Assembly (NCBI RefSeq): GCF_947496515.1
Contig: NZ_CANMDB010000013.1
Coordinates: 62,001 to 126,000, forward strand
From: an uncultured Roseobacter sp.
GTDB taxonomy: Bacteria; Pseudomonadota; Alphaproteobacteria; Rhodobacterales; Rhodobacteraceae
Reading direction: 5' to 3'
Length of the DNA: 64,000 bases
A program made the position numbers and the translations under genes. Shown here piece after piece: positions 18,193 through 26,970 of this stretch (the stretch's first letter is position 1; the number at the start of each line of letters is the position of its first letter). Below the pieces are notes generated by a model. That model worked only from the letters and a program-made list of their open reading frames with translations, made no database searches and was not told where the DNA came from.

Positions 18193-19233
18193 GTGCAAAA
18201 TGTGACGCTCACAGCCGAAGACATCCGCATACGCCGTGCCGAAACACCCCAACCGCGAGATCGGGATTTCGCCGAAGCACTGGGGGTGAGCGAGGCCGCC
18301 CTCGTGGCTGCCTATTGCGGGATGGGCGTCACCCGGATTGCCCCGCATCCCGATGTGGTGATGGGCGCTGCGCAGGAGTTGGGAGAGGTGATGGCGCTGA
18401 CCCGCAATGCCTCATGCGTGCACGAAAAGATCGGCGTTTACGATCATTACCATCCCGGCCAGCATGCCGCGATGATACTGACCGACGACATTGATCTGCG
18501 TATCTTTCCAAGCCACTGGCAGCACGCATTCCTCGTCGAACGCGAAAGCGAGGCAGGAAAACGGCAGAGCATTCAGGTGTTCGACGCTGCAGGTGATGCC
18601 GTGCACAAGATCATTTTGCGCGACGGATCGAACCGCGAGAGGTTCACGCAATTGACCCGCACGCTGGCGGTGGACAACCAGTCGCCAGAAGAAACATTCG
18701 CGCACCGTCAGCCCACCGAACCCGCCAAGATCGCCGAAGACAAGATCGACATCTTGCGCAAGGAATGGCGGCGGATGACGGACACGCACCAGTTCCTGCG
18801 TCTCGTGTCCAAGCTCAAGATGAACCGACTTGGTGCGTATCGTGCGGCCGGGTTGCCCTTTGCCCGCAAGTTGACACCGGATGCCACCGACGCACTGCTG
18901 ACCAAACTGCAAAGCTCCGGCACCGAAGTGATGCTGTTTGTCGGCAACCGTGGTTGCATCCAGATCCATACCGGGGCGTTGCACACGCTGAAACCGATGG
19001 GGCCGTGGCAGAACGTGATGGACCCGCGCTTTAACCTCCACCTGCGCCGCGACAAAGTGGCCGAGGTCTGGGCGGTGGACAAGCCCACGCAGCGCGGCAC
19101 TGCGACATCGGTAGAGGCGTTCGACGCCTACGGCGCGCTCATCTTTCAGGTGTTCGGCGTGCCCAAGGAAGGACGCGACAGCCGCCCCGCGTTTCGCGTC
19201 ATTGTTGAAAATCTGCAAGAGGTGGCCGCCTGA
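18193..19233 (+). CDS. hmuS: Hemin-degrading/heme-trafficking protein HmuS
   Basis: A 346-residue HemS/HmuS family protein made of two tandem related halves, with MALTRNASCVHEKIGVYD in the first and EVMLFVGNRGCIQIHTGAL plus FNLHLRRDKVAEVWAV in the second. Family members bind heme in the cytoplasm and release its iron or hand it on. The GTG at 18193 has GAGGA eight bases upstream; the frame also opens at a GTG at 18178 without such a site. Its stop overlaps the hmuT start by one base. Confidence 0.93.
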   Translation: MQNVTLTAEDIRIRRAETPQPRDRDFAEALGVSEAALVAAYCGMGVTRIAPHPDVVMGAAQELGEVMALTRNASCVHEKIGVYDHYHPGQHAAMILTDDIDLRIFPSHWQHAFLVERESEAGKRQSIQVFDAAGDAVHKIILRDGSNRERFTQLTRTLAVDNQSPEETFAHRQPTEPAKIAEDKIDILRKEWRRMTDTHQFLRLVSKLKMNRLGAYRAAGLPFARKLTPDATDALLTKLQSSGTEVMLFVGNRGCIQIHTGALHTLKPMGPWQNVMDPRFNLHLRRDKVAEVWAVDKPTQRGTATSVEAFDAYGALIFQVFGVPKEGRDSRPAFRVIVENLQEVAA

Positions 19234-20084
19234 TGGACCGTCGCAGTTTCCTCAGCCTTTTGTTTACGTTCGGTACTCTGCGCACACAGCTGTGGGCGGC
19301 AAGCGGCGCGAAGGATGTCATTGCCATCGGTGGCGATGTCACCGAGATCATCTTTGCTCTGGGCCAGGGTCACCGCCTGCTAGCGCGGGACGCGACCTCG
19401 ACCTTTCCAGCGGCAGCCCGGGATTTGCCCGACGTCGGATACATGCGGCGCCTCTCCGCCGAAGGTGTGTTGTCTTTTGCCCCAAGCCTTATCGTGTCGG
19501 CCGAAGGCGCTGGCCCGCCCGAGGTGATCGACATTCTGCGCTCCGCCTCCGTTGAATTTGCAGAAGTGCCTGAAGGCTATGACGGCGATGCCATCATGCG
19601 CAAAATCGAAGCGGTGGGTGCCGCGCTTGAGGTGCCGGACAGGGCGGCGGCGCTGGCCATTGAGACCCGCACCGCGCTGGATAGGGCAGTGGACCGTGCC
19701 GTGCGCCGCGTCAGCGACCAGACCCGCGTGATGTTCATCCTGTCCACGCAAGGGGGCCGCATTCTCGTCTCGGGCACCGGTACAGGTGCAGACGGGATCA
19801 TCCAGATGGCAGGCGGTGTGAACGCTGTCTCCAGCTTTGAAGGATATAAACCCCTCTCGGATGAGGCGGCGAGCGCCGCCGCCCCCGACGTGATACTGAT
19901 GATGGATCACAGCGGCGATCATGCCTCGACCGACGAAGACCTGTTCGGCTTGCCTGCTTTGTCGGTCACCCCGGCAGCGGAAAGGCGAAACGTTGTTCGG
20001 ATGGACGGTCTGTTCTTGCTGGGCTTTGGCCCTCGCACCGCGGACGCGGTCACCGCGCTCAACCGGGCGCTCTACCCCGCATGA
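19233..20084 (+). CDS. hmuT: Periplasmic heme-binding protein HmuT
   Basis: A 283-residue class III binding protein with a signal-like start (MDRRSFLSLLFTFGTLRTQL). It carries the HmuT features IGGDVTEIIFALGQGHRL, ARDATSTFP, DVGYMRRLSAEGVLSFAPSL and ASEGAGPP-like SAEGAGPPEV. It shuttles heme from the outer membrane receptor to HmuU. Genes on both sides (hmuS, hmuU) and the one-base overlap with hmuS support the call. Confidence 0.93.
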   Translation: MDRRSFLSLLFTFGTLRTQLWAASGAKDVIAIGGDVTEIIFALGQGHRLLARDATSTFPAAARDLPDVGYMRRLSAEGVLSFAPSLIVSAEGAGPPEVIDILRSASVEFAEVPEGYDGDAIMRKIEAVGAALEVPDRAAALAIETRTALDRAVDRAVRRVSDQTRVMFILSTQGGRILVSGTGTGADGIIQMAGGVNAVSSFEGYKPLSDEAASAAAPDVILMMDHSGDHASTDEDLFGLPALSVTPAAERRNVVRMDGLFLLGFGPRTADAVTALNRALYPA

Positions 20085-20088
20085 GTCT

Positions 20089-21147
20089 ATGGCGGTAGCC
20101 GATCATATCCCTCACAGCCGGGTCGCTCGTGCCCGGCAGATGCACCTGTGGCTGTCTTGTGCGCTTGTCATTGCAGGTGTCTTCAGCCTGACAATTGGTG
20201 CCACGGACGTGTCCCTTGGGCCCGCACTTCTGAAACTGGTCCAGGGGGAGGCTCTCACGCGGATGGAGGCCATCGTCTTGTGGGACATTCGCGCCCCGCG
20301 CCTTGTGCTGGGCCTGCTGGTGGGCGCGGCGCTGGCCGTGGGCGGTGCGGTTATGCAGGGCCTCTTTCGCAATCCGCTGGCCGACCCCGGTCTGGTCGGT
20401 GTGAGTGCCGGTGCCGGTCTGGGGGCGATCACCGCGATTGTACTGGCCGGCTTGGCTCCGCTCTGGCTTGCTGCTGCGGTGGGGGACCAACTGGTGCCGG
20501 TCGCCGCCTTTCTGGGAGGATGGGCCAGCACGATGATCTTGTACCGGGTGTCCACCCGCCGCGGGCGGACCTCTGTCGCAACGATGCTGCTGGCGGGCAT
20601 CGCGCTCGGCGCGCTGGTAGGGGCATTGTCCGGCATTCTCGTCTACATCTCTGACGACCGACAGTTGCGCGATCTCACCTTCTGGGGGCTTGGATCGCTT
20701 GGGGGTGCCAGTTGGACAAAGGTCATTGCCGCAGGACCCATCATCCTGATCTCGGTTCTTGCGGCCTGCGCGCTCGGGCGCGGGCTGAACGGCCTGGCTT
20801 TGGGCGAAGCGACGGCGGCGCATATCGGTCTCAACGTCCAACGGGTCAAGAACCTTGCGATCCTCACGGTCGCCGCCGCCACGGGCGCGGCGGTAGCCGT
20901 CTCGGGCGGTATCGGTTTCATCGGCATCGTGGTGCCACATCTTCTGAGACTGGGCACAGGGCCGGACCACCGTCCCTTGCTGATCAATGCAGCGCTTCTG
21001 GGCGCGTTGCTGCTGGTACTGGCTGACGTGATTGCGCGGGTCATCATCGCGCCAGCCGAGTTGCCGATCGGCATCGTGACAGCCGTTCTGGGTGCACCGG
21101 TCTTTTTGTGGATCCTTCTGCGTCAGCGCGGGATGGTGGATCTGTGA
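20089..21147 (+). CDS. hmuU: Heme ABC importer permease HmuU
   Basis: A 352-residue FecCD-type permease with about ten membrane segments and the blocks LWDIRAPRLVLGLLVGAAL, GLFRNPLADPGLVGVSAG, GGIGFIGIVVPHLLR and ELPIGIVTAVLGAPVFLW. It forms the inner-membrane heme channel with HmuV. The open frame begins at 19921 inside hmuT, but the ATG at 20089, four bases after the hmuT stop, starts the real protein. Confidence 0.94.
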   Translation: MAVADHIPHSRVARARQMHLWLSCALVIAGVFSLTIGATDVSLGPALLKLVQGEALTRMEAIVLWDIRAPRLVLGLLVGAALAVGGAVMQGLFRNPLADPGLVGVSAGAGLGAITAIVLAGLAPLWLAAAVGDQLVPVAAFLGGWASTMILYRVSTRRGRTSVATMLLAGIALGALVGALSGILVYISDDRQLRDLTFWGLGSLGGASWTKVIAAGPIILISVLAACALGRGLNGLALGEATAAHIGLNVQRVKNLAILTVAAATGAAVAVSGGIGFIGIVVPHLLRLGTGPDHRPLLINAALLGALLLVLADVIARVIIAPAELPIGIVTAVLGAPVFLWILLRQRGMVDL

Positions 21148-21944
21148 CGCTCGACGTGCGCGATCTGTCCGTGTCCTACGGTCGCAAAGAGGTCTTGCGC
21201 GGGTTCGGGATGGCCGCGCAACCCGGCGCGCTAACAGCCATTGTCGGCCCCAACGGGTCTGGCAAATCGACACTGGTAAAGGCGATCTGCGGGGATCTGC
21301 CCTATGACGGCAGTATCCGCCTGAATGGCATCGAAGTGGCGCAGGCCAAACCATGGGAGCTGGCGGCCATGCGCGGGGTGCTGCCGCAGGCATCGACCCT
21401 CGCCTTCCCCTTTCACGCCATTGAAGTTGTGCGGATCGGCCTGACTTCCGGCGCGGGTGGTGATCACGCGGGCCGCGCCGAAGCGGCACTTGCGCGAGTG
21501 GGTCTGCAGGACTTTGCCAACCGCTATCATCAAGAGCTTTCGGGTGGCGAACAACAACGCGTGCAATTGGCCCGCGTCCTGGCCCAGATCTGGGAACCAA
21601 CGACGTCAGACGGACCGCGCTGGCTCATGCTGGACGAACCTGTCTCCTCGCTTGACATTGCGCATCAGCTCCAGGTGATGACCATCGCACGTGACTTTGC
21701 CCATGCAGGCGGTGGTGTTGTGGCGGTCATGCATGATCTCAATCTCACGGGCCTTTTTGCGGACCATGTTCTGGTGATGACCGAAGGAAAGTTACTGGCA
21801 GCGGGTCCTCCGCCGGAGGTGATGACCGATGATATTCTGTCGCGCGCCTATGGATGCAGGCTCCAGGTCGGCAAGGTGCCCACCGGTGTCGCACCCTTTG
21901 TGCTGCCGCACGGCGCGCAGGTCGGTGCGGAGAACGGGCGTTGA
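21144..21944 (+). CDS. hmuV: Heme ABC importer ATPase HmuV
   Basis: A 266-residue ATPase with Walker A GPNGSGKST (35-43), signature ELSGGEQQRVQLARVL and the characteristic HmuV insertion (about ten residues after LAQIWEP) before Walker B RWLMLDEPVSSLD. It powers heme import through HmuU. The GTG start overlaps the hmuU stop (GTGA), so the four hmuSTUV genes form a tightly coupled operon. Confidence 0.94.
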   Translation: MTLDVRDLSVSYGRKEVLRGFGMAAQPGALTAIVGPNGSGKSTLVKAICGDLPYDGSIRLNGIEVAQAKPWELAAMRGVLPQASTLAFPFHAIEVVRIGLTSGAGGDHAGRAEAALARVGLQDFANRYHQELSGGEQQRVQLARVLAQIWEPTTSDGPRWLMLDEPVSSLDIAHQLQVMTIARDFAHAGGGVVAVMHDLNLTGLFADHVLVMTEGKLLAAGPPPEVMTDDILSRAYGCRLQVGKVPTGVAPFVLPHGAQVGAENGR

Positions 21945-22532
21945 CGTGCGATCATTGGCCAAAGGCGCTTTGAAGGTTCCCCGAACGCTCTACTGCGCGA
22001 AAAAAGTCCAAGACCTGGACAAAGCTAACCGATGGGCGCGGACTCTGGTCGGAGCAGAGCAGTAGATTGCCTTTAAAACCTCATTCATTGAGGTTCTGAA
22101 AGTACTTTTGGTGAGTGCCACAGCGTCCGTGTCGAAGCCGCCCTGTATACTTTTCCGCGCGTTTTTTGATGCAGCCTTATGCCGGATGGGACGCATCAGA
22201 CGCTCCAACCCTTGATGCGGCTTTCTTGGAATATGAATTCCGATCGTGTAGCCTTTCCCGCGTTGGCTTAGCAGAGCTACTAGATCGACACGCTAGGTTG
22301 GCAGCGCTGTGCTGTTCTTTGCAGTGAGTCCCGTTGACGAAGTTGCCGCCGCGATAGGACATGGTACAAATTAGCTGATTATCGCCGCCCGTACAGTGAC
22401 CATCGTCAATGACCTGTGCAGACGTGGCTACGTGGCCCGCTTTCACGTTGAACTGGCGATTGCAGGTTTTGCCGTCAGTTACGCTCAACCAGCCAAACGG
22501 TTCGGGACGCGAGGCGCACAGAAAGGTTCGCA
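21945..22532. other. Gene-free stretch between hmuV and the Crp/Fnr gene
   Basis: No supported gene on either strand. The composition is less GC-biased than neighbouring genes. The promoter of the regulator should lie near its 3' end. Confidence 0.5.
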
Positions 22533-23204
22533 ATGATCGACAGCGCTGAATGGGTCGAACGGTTCCCCGGTCTTTCCCGTCTTGATGAACCGACCAAGCA
22601 ACTGCTGTTGAAACAGAGCGCGCATGTTGCCCTGCCGAAAGACGCGGAGATCTTTGGTCCCGGCAGGTCGCCCGAACACATGCTGTTTCTTTTGGATGGC
22701 ACCGTGCGGGTTCAGCAAGTGTCCGAAACCGGTCATGAAATCGTGCTCTACCGGATCGAAGCGGGGCAGAGCTGTGTTTTGACGACGGCCTGCCTGTTAT
22801 CCTATGATGATTACTCCGCAACCGGTCTTGCAGAGACAGCGGTCCATGCCGCCGCGGTCCCACGAGACGTCTTCGACGATCTGGTGGCGAGTTCCAAACC
22901 GTTTCGCAGTTTTGTCTTTGCCGCGTTTTCAAAACGGATCACGGATCTTTTCCTGATGATCGACGAGGTCGCGTTCCAACGGCTTGATGTGCGTCTGGCA
23001 GACAAGCTGATAAAGCTATCCGGCGGGACGGATCAGGTTGCAACGACCCATCAGAAACTATCGGTGGAACTTGGGACAGCGCGGGAAGTGATCTCGCGCC
23101 AGTTGCAGGAATTTCAGAGACGCGGCTGGATCAAACAGGCCCGTGGCAGCGTCACCCTGCGCGACCGACTGCAGCTTCAACAACTGGCAAAACACAACAC
23201 CTGA
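22533..23204 (+). CDS. Crp/Fnr-family transcription regulator with two cysteines
   Basis: A 223-residue regulator: an N-terminal cyclic-nucleotide-like beta barrel (about 20-120), a dimer helix, and a C-terminal winged helix with TTHQKLSVELGTAREVISRQLQEFQRRGWI. It has no Fnr-type Fe-S cysteine cluster. Its only two cysteines, Cys81 and Cys87 in SCVLTTACLL, sit close together in the sensor domain. The next five genes encode sulfur-compound handling, so a thiol-based persulfide/sulfane-sulfur sensor is a reasonable inference. It may bind the palindrome just downstream at 23222-23234. Confidence 0.88.
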   Translation: MIDSAEWVERFPGLSRLDEPTKQLLLKQSAHVALPKDAEIFGPGRSPEHMLFLLDGTVRVQQVSETGHEIVLYRIEAGQSCVLTTACLLSYDDYSATGLAETAVHAAAVPRDVFDDLVASSKPFRSFVFAAFSKRITDLFLMIDEVAFQRLDVRLADKLIKLSGGTDQVATTHQKLSVELGTAREVISRQLQEFQRRGWIKQARGSVTLRDRLQLQQLAKHNT

Positions 23205-23221
23205 AGAAACCTGAGCCTTCA

Positions 23222-23234
23222 GTGACAAAGTCAC
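23222..23234. promoter_or_regulatory. 13-bp palindrome between the regulator and the sulfur genes
   Basis: GTGAC-AAA-GTCAC is a perfect inverted repeat, 18 bases after the regulator stop and 64 before the next start. The GTGA/TCAC arms resemble Crp/Fnr half-sites, though the spacing (five rather than six between the arms) is not the standard one. It is a likely operator for the adjacent Crp/Fnr protein. Confidence 0.5.
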
Positions 23235-23297
23235 CGAGTGTCCGCCGCTAGAAGGGCTATCCTTTGCGTAGCCTTTTGAGGAGAACACGACAGGACA

Positions 23298-23504
23298 ATG
23301 AACGTTGGCAATCTTGACCGCATCTTCCGCCTTGTTCTGGGGGTGGTGCTTTTGGCGGCCCCATTTATCGGCAGCATGCCGCTGTTTGAGAGCACCGCCG
23401 CAACCGTCATCAGTGTAATCGCGGGTCTGATCATGGTTGGAACCTCGGCCATGAAGTTCTGTCCGCTCTACCGTCTCTTTGGTATCCAGACCTGCAAGCT
23501 ATGA
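23298..23504 (+). CDS. DUF2892 small membrane protein (YgaP-like)
   Basis: A 68-residue protein with two hydrophobic segments and the DUF2892 pattern: MNVGNLDRIFRLVLGVVLL at the start and FCPLYRLFGIQTCKL at the end, including the conserved CPLY and final Cys. The same domain forms the membrane part of the rhodanese YgaP and often accompanies sulfur-oxidation genes. Its stop overlaps the next start (ATGA). Function beyond membrane association is not known. Confidence 0.85.
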   Translation: MNVGNLDRIFRLVLGVVLLAAPFIGSMPLFESTAATVISVIAGLIMVGTSAMKFCPLYRLFGIQTCKL

Positions 23505-23935
23505 TCGAGACGCTCTTTACGCCGCTTCAGTCCTTGGCAGGCGGGGTCCTGATCGGGCTGGCCGCCGTCCTGTTGATGGCAACGATGGGCCGGGTCATGG
23601 GCGCGACCGGGGTGCTTGCAGGGCTGTTGCAACCGCTCAGCCGCTCTGACCTGGGCTGGCGGGCGGCGGTCCTGCTTGGCATGGTGTCAGGCCCGATCGG
23701 TTTCACCCTCGTCACGGGCAGCATGCCTGCGGTGCAGGTGCCTCACTCAACACCCATGCTGGTGATCGGTGGCTTCCTGGTTGGCATCGGTGTCACCTTT
23801 GGCGCCGGGTGCACATCGGGTCACGGGGTCTGCGGCATCGCTCGTCTGTCACCACGCTCCATCACGGCGACGCTCACATTCATGCTGACGGCTGGTGTCA
23901 CCGTCTACCTGATCGGCCGCGGTATGGGGACCTGA
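23501..23935 (+). CDS. YeeE/YedE-family sulfur transporter half, first gene
   Basis: A 144-residue membrane protein of the YeeE/YedE (TsuA-like) family, carrying the conserved GAGCTSGHGVCGIARLSPRS motif in which the cysteines contact thiosulfate or sulfane sulfur in characterised relatives. It has about four hydrophobic segments. The next gene encodes the complementary half, so the two probably assemble one transporter moving a sulfur compound across the inner membrane. Confidence 0.9.
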   Translation: MIETLFTPLQSLAGGVLIGLAAVLLMATMGRVMGATGVLAGLLQPLSRSDLGWRAAVLLGMVSGPIGFTLVTGSMPAVQVPHSTPMLVIGGFLVGIGVTFGAGCTSGHGVCGIARLSPRSITATLTFMLTAGVTVYLIGRGMGT

Positions 23936-23938
23936 TCC

Positions 23939-24376
23939 ATGCGGCTGATCACGTGTTACATCATCGGCCTTGTCTTTGGTCTCGGCATTTCTCTCTCGGG
24001 CATGGCGAACCCCGCCAAGGTGCTCAATTTCTTTGATGTCGCCGGGAGTTGGGACCCCAGCCTCGCGTTTGTCATGGCGGGTGCGCTGATCGTAACGTTC
24101 GTCGGTTACCGCCTTGTGTTGAAGCGGCACGCACCGCTCCTTGCGGCTGATTTTCAGCTACCCAAGCGACGCGATCTGGATCTGTCTCTCATTGGCGGCG
24201 CCACGGTTTTTGGCGTAGGGTGGGGCATCGCAGGCTTTTGCCCCGGTGGGGCATTGCCCGCACTTGGGACCGGAAACAGTGACGTCGTAGTTTTTGTCGC
24301 AGCCCTGGTGGCAGGCATCCTTGCCGCCAAACGCGTCCAGTCCGGATGGAGAAAAAGGGCCGGAATGCCCGCCTGA
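23939..24376 (+). CDS. YeeE/YedE-family sulfur transporter half, second gene
   Basis: A 145-residue membrane protein beginning with a MRLITCYIIGLVFGLGISLS segment, with SGMANPAKVLNFFDV and the second family motif GIAGFCPGGALPALGTG. It starts three bases after the first YeeE/YedE half. Together they equal one full-length TsuA-type transporter. Confidence 0.9.
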   Translation: MRLITCYIIGLVFGLGISLSGMANPAKVLNFFDVAGSWDPSLAFVMAGALIVTFVGYRLVLKRHAPLLAADFQLPKRRDLDLSLIGGATVFGVGWGIAGFCPGGALPALGTGNSDVVVFVAALVAGILAAKRVQSGWRKRAGMPA

Positions 24377-24392
24377 TTTTGGAGGAGATCAA

Positions 24393-25274
24393 ATGACCTA
24401 CCCGATAGACCTGTCCGTCAAACCGGAGGTTTCAGGCCATTTTGACGAGGCAACAAATACGATCACCTACATCGTGAAAGATCCGGGCAGCAATCATTGC
24501 GCGATCATTGATAGCGTGATGGACATAGACTATGCCGCTGGCCGGATCACCTATGAGGCGGCCGACAAGCTGATTGCCGAGATTACGGATCGTGGTCTGA
24601 CCCTCGACTGGATCATCGAGACCCACGTACACGCCGACCACCTGAGTGCCGCACCCTATCTTCAGGATAAGCTGGGCGGTAAAATCGGCGTCGGCGAAAA
24701 GATCATGGTGATCCAGGAAACCTTTGGCAAAGTCTTCAACGAGGGTACTGAGTTTCAGCGCGACGGGTCTCAGTTCGATGCGCTCTTCAAGGACGGGGAC
24801 ACCTACATGATCGGAGGCATGCAGGCCTTTGCGATCTACACACCGGGTCACACACCGGCCTGCATGGTGCATGTGGTGGGGGATGCTGCCTTTGCCGGTG
24901 ATACGCTTTTCATGCCGGACGGCGGCTCTGCGCGCTGTGATTTCCCGGGCGGTTCGGCCGGTGATCTCTATGACAGCATCATGAAGGTTCTGTCCTTGCC
25001 CGACGAGACCCGCCTTTTCATGTGTCATGACTACGGCCCGAACGGTCGCGCCATCCAGTGGGAGACGACGGTCGCAGATCAAAAGGCCCACAACATCCAT
25101 GTGGGGGGCGATAAAACACGTGAGGACTTCATCAAATTCCGCACCGAACGCGACGCGCAGTTGAGCATGCCGAAACTGATCATCCCGTCCTTGCAGGTGA
25201 ACATGCGCGCGGGCGAAGTGCCGACCGACGCGCAGGGTAACCCAATGCTGAAAGTACCCGTCAACGGCATCTGA
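24393..25274 (+). CDS. Metallo-beta-lactamase-fold persulfide-dioxygenase-like protein
   Basis: A 293-residue protein with the metal site THVHADH (His78, His80, Asp82, His83) and later GHTPACMVH and FMCHDYGP, as in the ETHE1/Blh persulfide dioxygenases, which oxidise glutathione persulfide to sulfite with a mononuclear iron. It has the YxVxDPGSNHCAIID start of this family. The ATG at 24393 follows a GGAGGAGATCAA leader; the longer upstream frame overlaps the previous gene. It lies between a sulfur transporter and an SQR, which supports a role in sulfide detoxification. Confidence 0.88.
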   Translation: MTYPIDLSVKPEVSGHFDEATNTITYIVKDPGSNHCAIIDSVMDIDYAAGRITYEAADKLIAEITDRGLTLDWIIETHVHADHLSAAPYLQDKLGGKIGVGEKIMVIQETFGKVFNEGTEFQRDGSQFDALFKDGDTYMIGGMQAFAIYTPGHTPACMVHVVGDAAFAGDTLFMPDGGSARCDFPGGSAGDLYDSIMKVLSLPDETRLFMCHDYGPNGRAIQWETTVADQKAHNIHVGGDKTREDFIKFRTERDAQLSMPKLIIPSLQVNMRAGEVPTDAQGNPMLKVPVNGI

Positions 25275-25296
25275 TGAATGGGGGAGGAGGAAGACC

Positions 25297-26970
25297 ATGA
25301 AAGCGAAGACACTCACCTCGGGCGTGTCCGTCAGTGGACAGATCGTGCCCGCGGACATGCGAGCGATCAAGGACGCGGGGTTTCGCGCGATCCTGTGCAA
25401 CCGTCCCGATGGCGAAGGCCCGGATCAGCCAACGTTCCAGGAGATCGCCAAAGCGGCACAGAACATGGGGCTGGAGGCATCCTATCTTCCTGTCACGGCA
25501 GGCAAGGTTACCGATGAAGATGCGGCGGCATTTGCCCAAGCACTGACCGAATTGCCAGGCCCGGTTCTGGCATTTTGCGGAACGGGAATGCGTTCAGCCA
25601 CGCTCTGGTCCCTGTCCCAGGCCAGGCAGCGTAGTCTGGCTGGTATCCTCGCGACGACGAAAGCGGCAGGCTATGATATGGCCGGGGTTGTGCGCCGCAT
25701 CGTGAACGGTGGCAAGACATCCACGGACAGGGGCGATGCCAGTTTCGAGGTGGTGATCGTGGGTGCGGGTGCTGGTGGCATCGCGGCGGCGGCCAGCCTC
25801 AAGGCCCGCAAACCCGATCTTGAGATCGCAATCATCGACCCGGCGGACATTCACTACTACCAACCCGGCTGGACGATGGTTGGCGGGGGAATTTTCGAGC
25901 CGCACCAAACATCGCGCACGATGGGGTCGCTCATTCCGCGGGGGGTCCACTGGATTCAGGCCGCCGTCGCCGCTTTTGAGCCTGAGAACAACGCGATTGT
26001 CCTCGATGAGTGCCGTGTGGTGAAATATACGCGCCTGATAGTGTGCCCTGGGTTGAAGCTGGACTGGAACAAGGTCGACGGGCTGGTTGACACGCTTGGT
26101 CAAAACGGGGTGACCTCTAATTATCGTTATGATCTAGCGCCTTACACCTGGAAGTTGGTGCAGAGCATGAAAGAGGGTCGCGCGATTTTTACGCAGCCGC
26201 CGATGCCGATCAAATGCGCGGGCGCGCCCCAAAAGGTGATGTATCTGTCGGCGGACACGTGGCATCGCAGGGGTGTGTTGAACAGGATAGATATTGAGTT
26301 CAACACAGCCGTCGGTGTCTTGTTCGGGGTCAAGGACTACGTGCCGGCGCTGATGGAGTACGTGAAAAAGTACGATGCAGGGTTGAACTTCTTCCACAAC
26401 CTCGTTGCGGTGGACGGCCCGGCGAAAAAGGCGTGGTTTGACGTGGCAAAACCTGACACCCCGGTCGAGAGGGTTGAGATGGACTTTGACATGATGCACG
26501 TCTGCCCCCCGCAAACAGCACCTGATTTCATCCGCGTCTCGCCTTTGGCGGATGCTGCCGGTTGGGTTGACGTGGATCAGGCCACGTTGCGCCACACGAC
26601 CTACGACAATGTCTGGTCACTGGGTGATGTGATGAGCGCACCAAACGCCAAGACGGCGGCCGCTGCACGCATTCAGGCGCCGATCGTGGCCGAAAACATC
26701 GTTGCCGATATGCGGGGCGGCGCGCCTGTTGCGCAATACAATGGCTACGGTTCGTGCCCGTTGACGGTCGAGCGCGGCAAGATCGTTCTGGCAGAGTTCG
26801 GCTACGGCGGAGCGATCCTGCCAAGTTTTCCCAAGGTGCTGCTGGACGGCACAAAGCCGACCCGTGCGGCATGGTTTCTGAAAGAACGCATGCTGCCGCC
26901 TGTCTATTGGAAAGGCATGCTCAAAGGGCGTGAGTGGCTGGCCAAACCGGAAAAGATTGCCGCTGAATAG
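25297..26970 (+). CDS. Fusion of a TIGR01244-type sulfurtransferase domain with a sulfide:quinone oxidoreductase-like enzyme
   Basis: A 557-residue two-domain protein. Residues 1-140 are the beta-lactamase-hydrolase-like/phosphatase-like domain with the active loop CGTGMRS (Cys94 to Arg99). The six-residue C-x4-R loop matches rhodanese rather than the C-x5-R of phosphatases. Residues 150-557 are an FAD oxidoreductase with GAGAGGIAAAASL (156 onward), HYYQPGWTMVGGG, IKCAGAPQK and YGSCPL, all typical of SQR-like enzymes. Sulfide would be oxidised with electrons passed to quinone, and the sulfur passed to the fused rhodanese or to glutathione, then to the upstream dioxygenase. Confidence 0.9.
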   Translation: MKAKTLTSGVSVSGQIVPADMRAIKDAGFRAILCNRPDGEGPDQPTFQEIAKAAQNMGLEASYLPVTAGKVTDEDAAAFAQALTELPGPVLAFCGTGMRSATLWSLSQARQRSLAGILATTKAAGYDMAGVVRRIVNGGKTSTDRGDASFEVVIVGAGAGGIAAAASLKARKPDLEIAIIDPADIHYYQPGWTMVGGGIFEPHQTSRTMGSLIPRGVHWIQAAVAAFEPENNAIVLDECRVVKYTRLIVCPGLKLDWNKVDGLVDTLGQNGVTSNYRYDLAPYTWKLVQSMKEGRAIFTQPPMPIKCAGAPQKVMYLSADTWHRRGVLNRIDIEFNTAVGVLFGVKDYVPALMEYVKKYDAGLNFFHNLVAVDGPAKKAWFDVAKPDTPVERVEMDFDMMHVCPPQTAPDFIRVSPLADAAGWVDVDQATLRHTTYDNVWSLGDVMSAPNAKTAAAARIQAPIVAENIVADMRGGAPVAQYNGYGSCPLTVERGKIVLAEFGYGGAILPSFPKVLLDGTKPTRAAWFLKERMLPPVYWKGMLKGREWLAKPEKIAAE

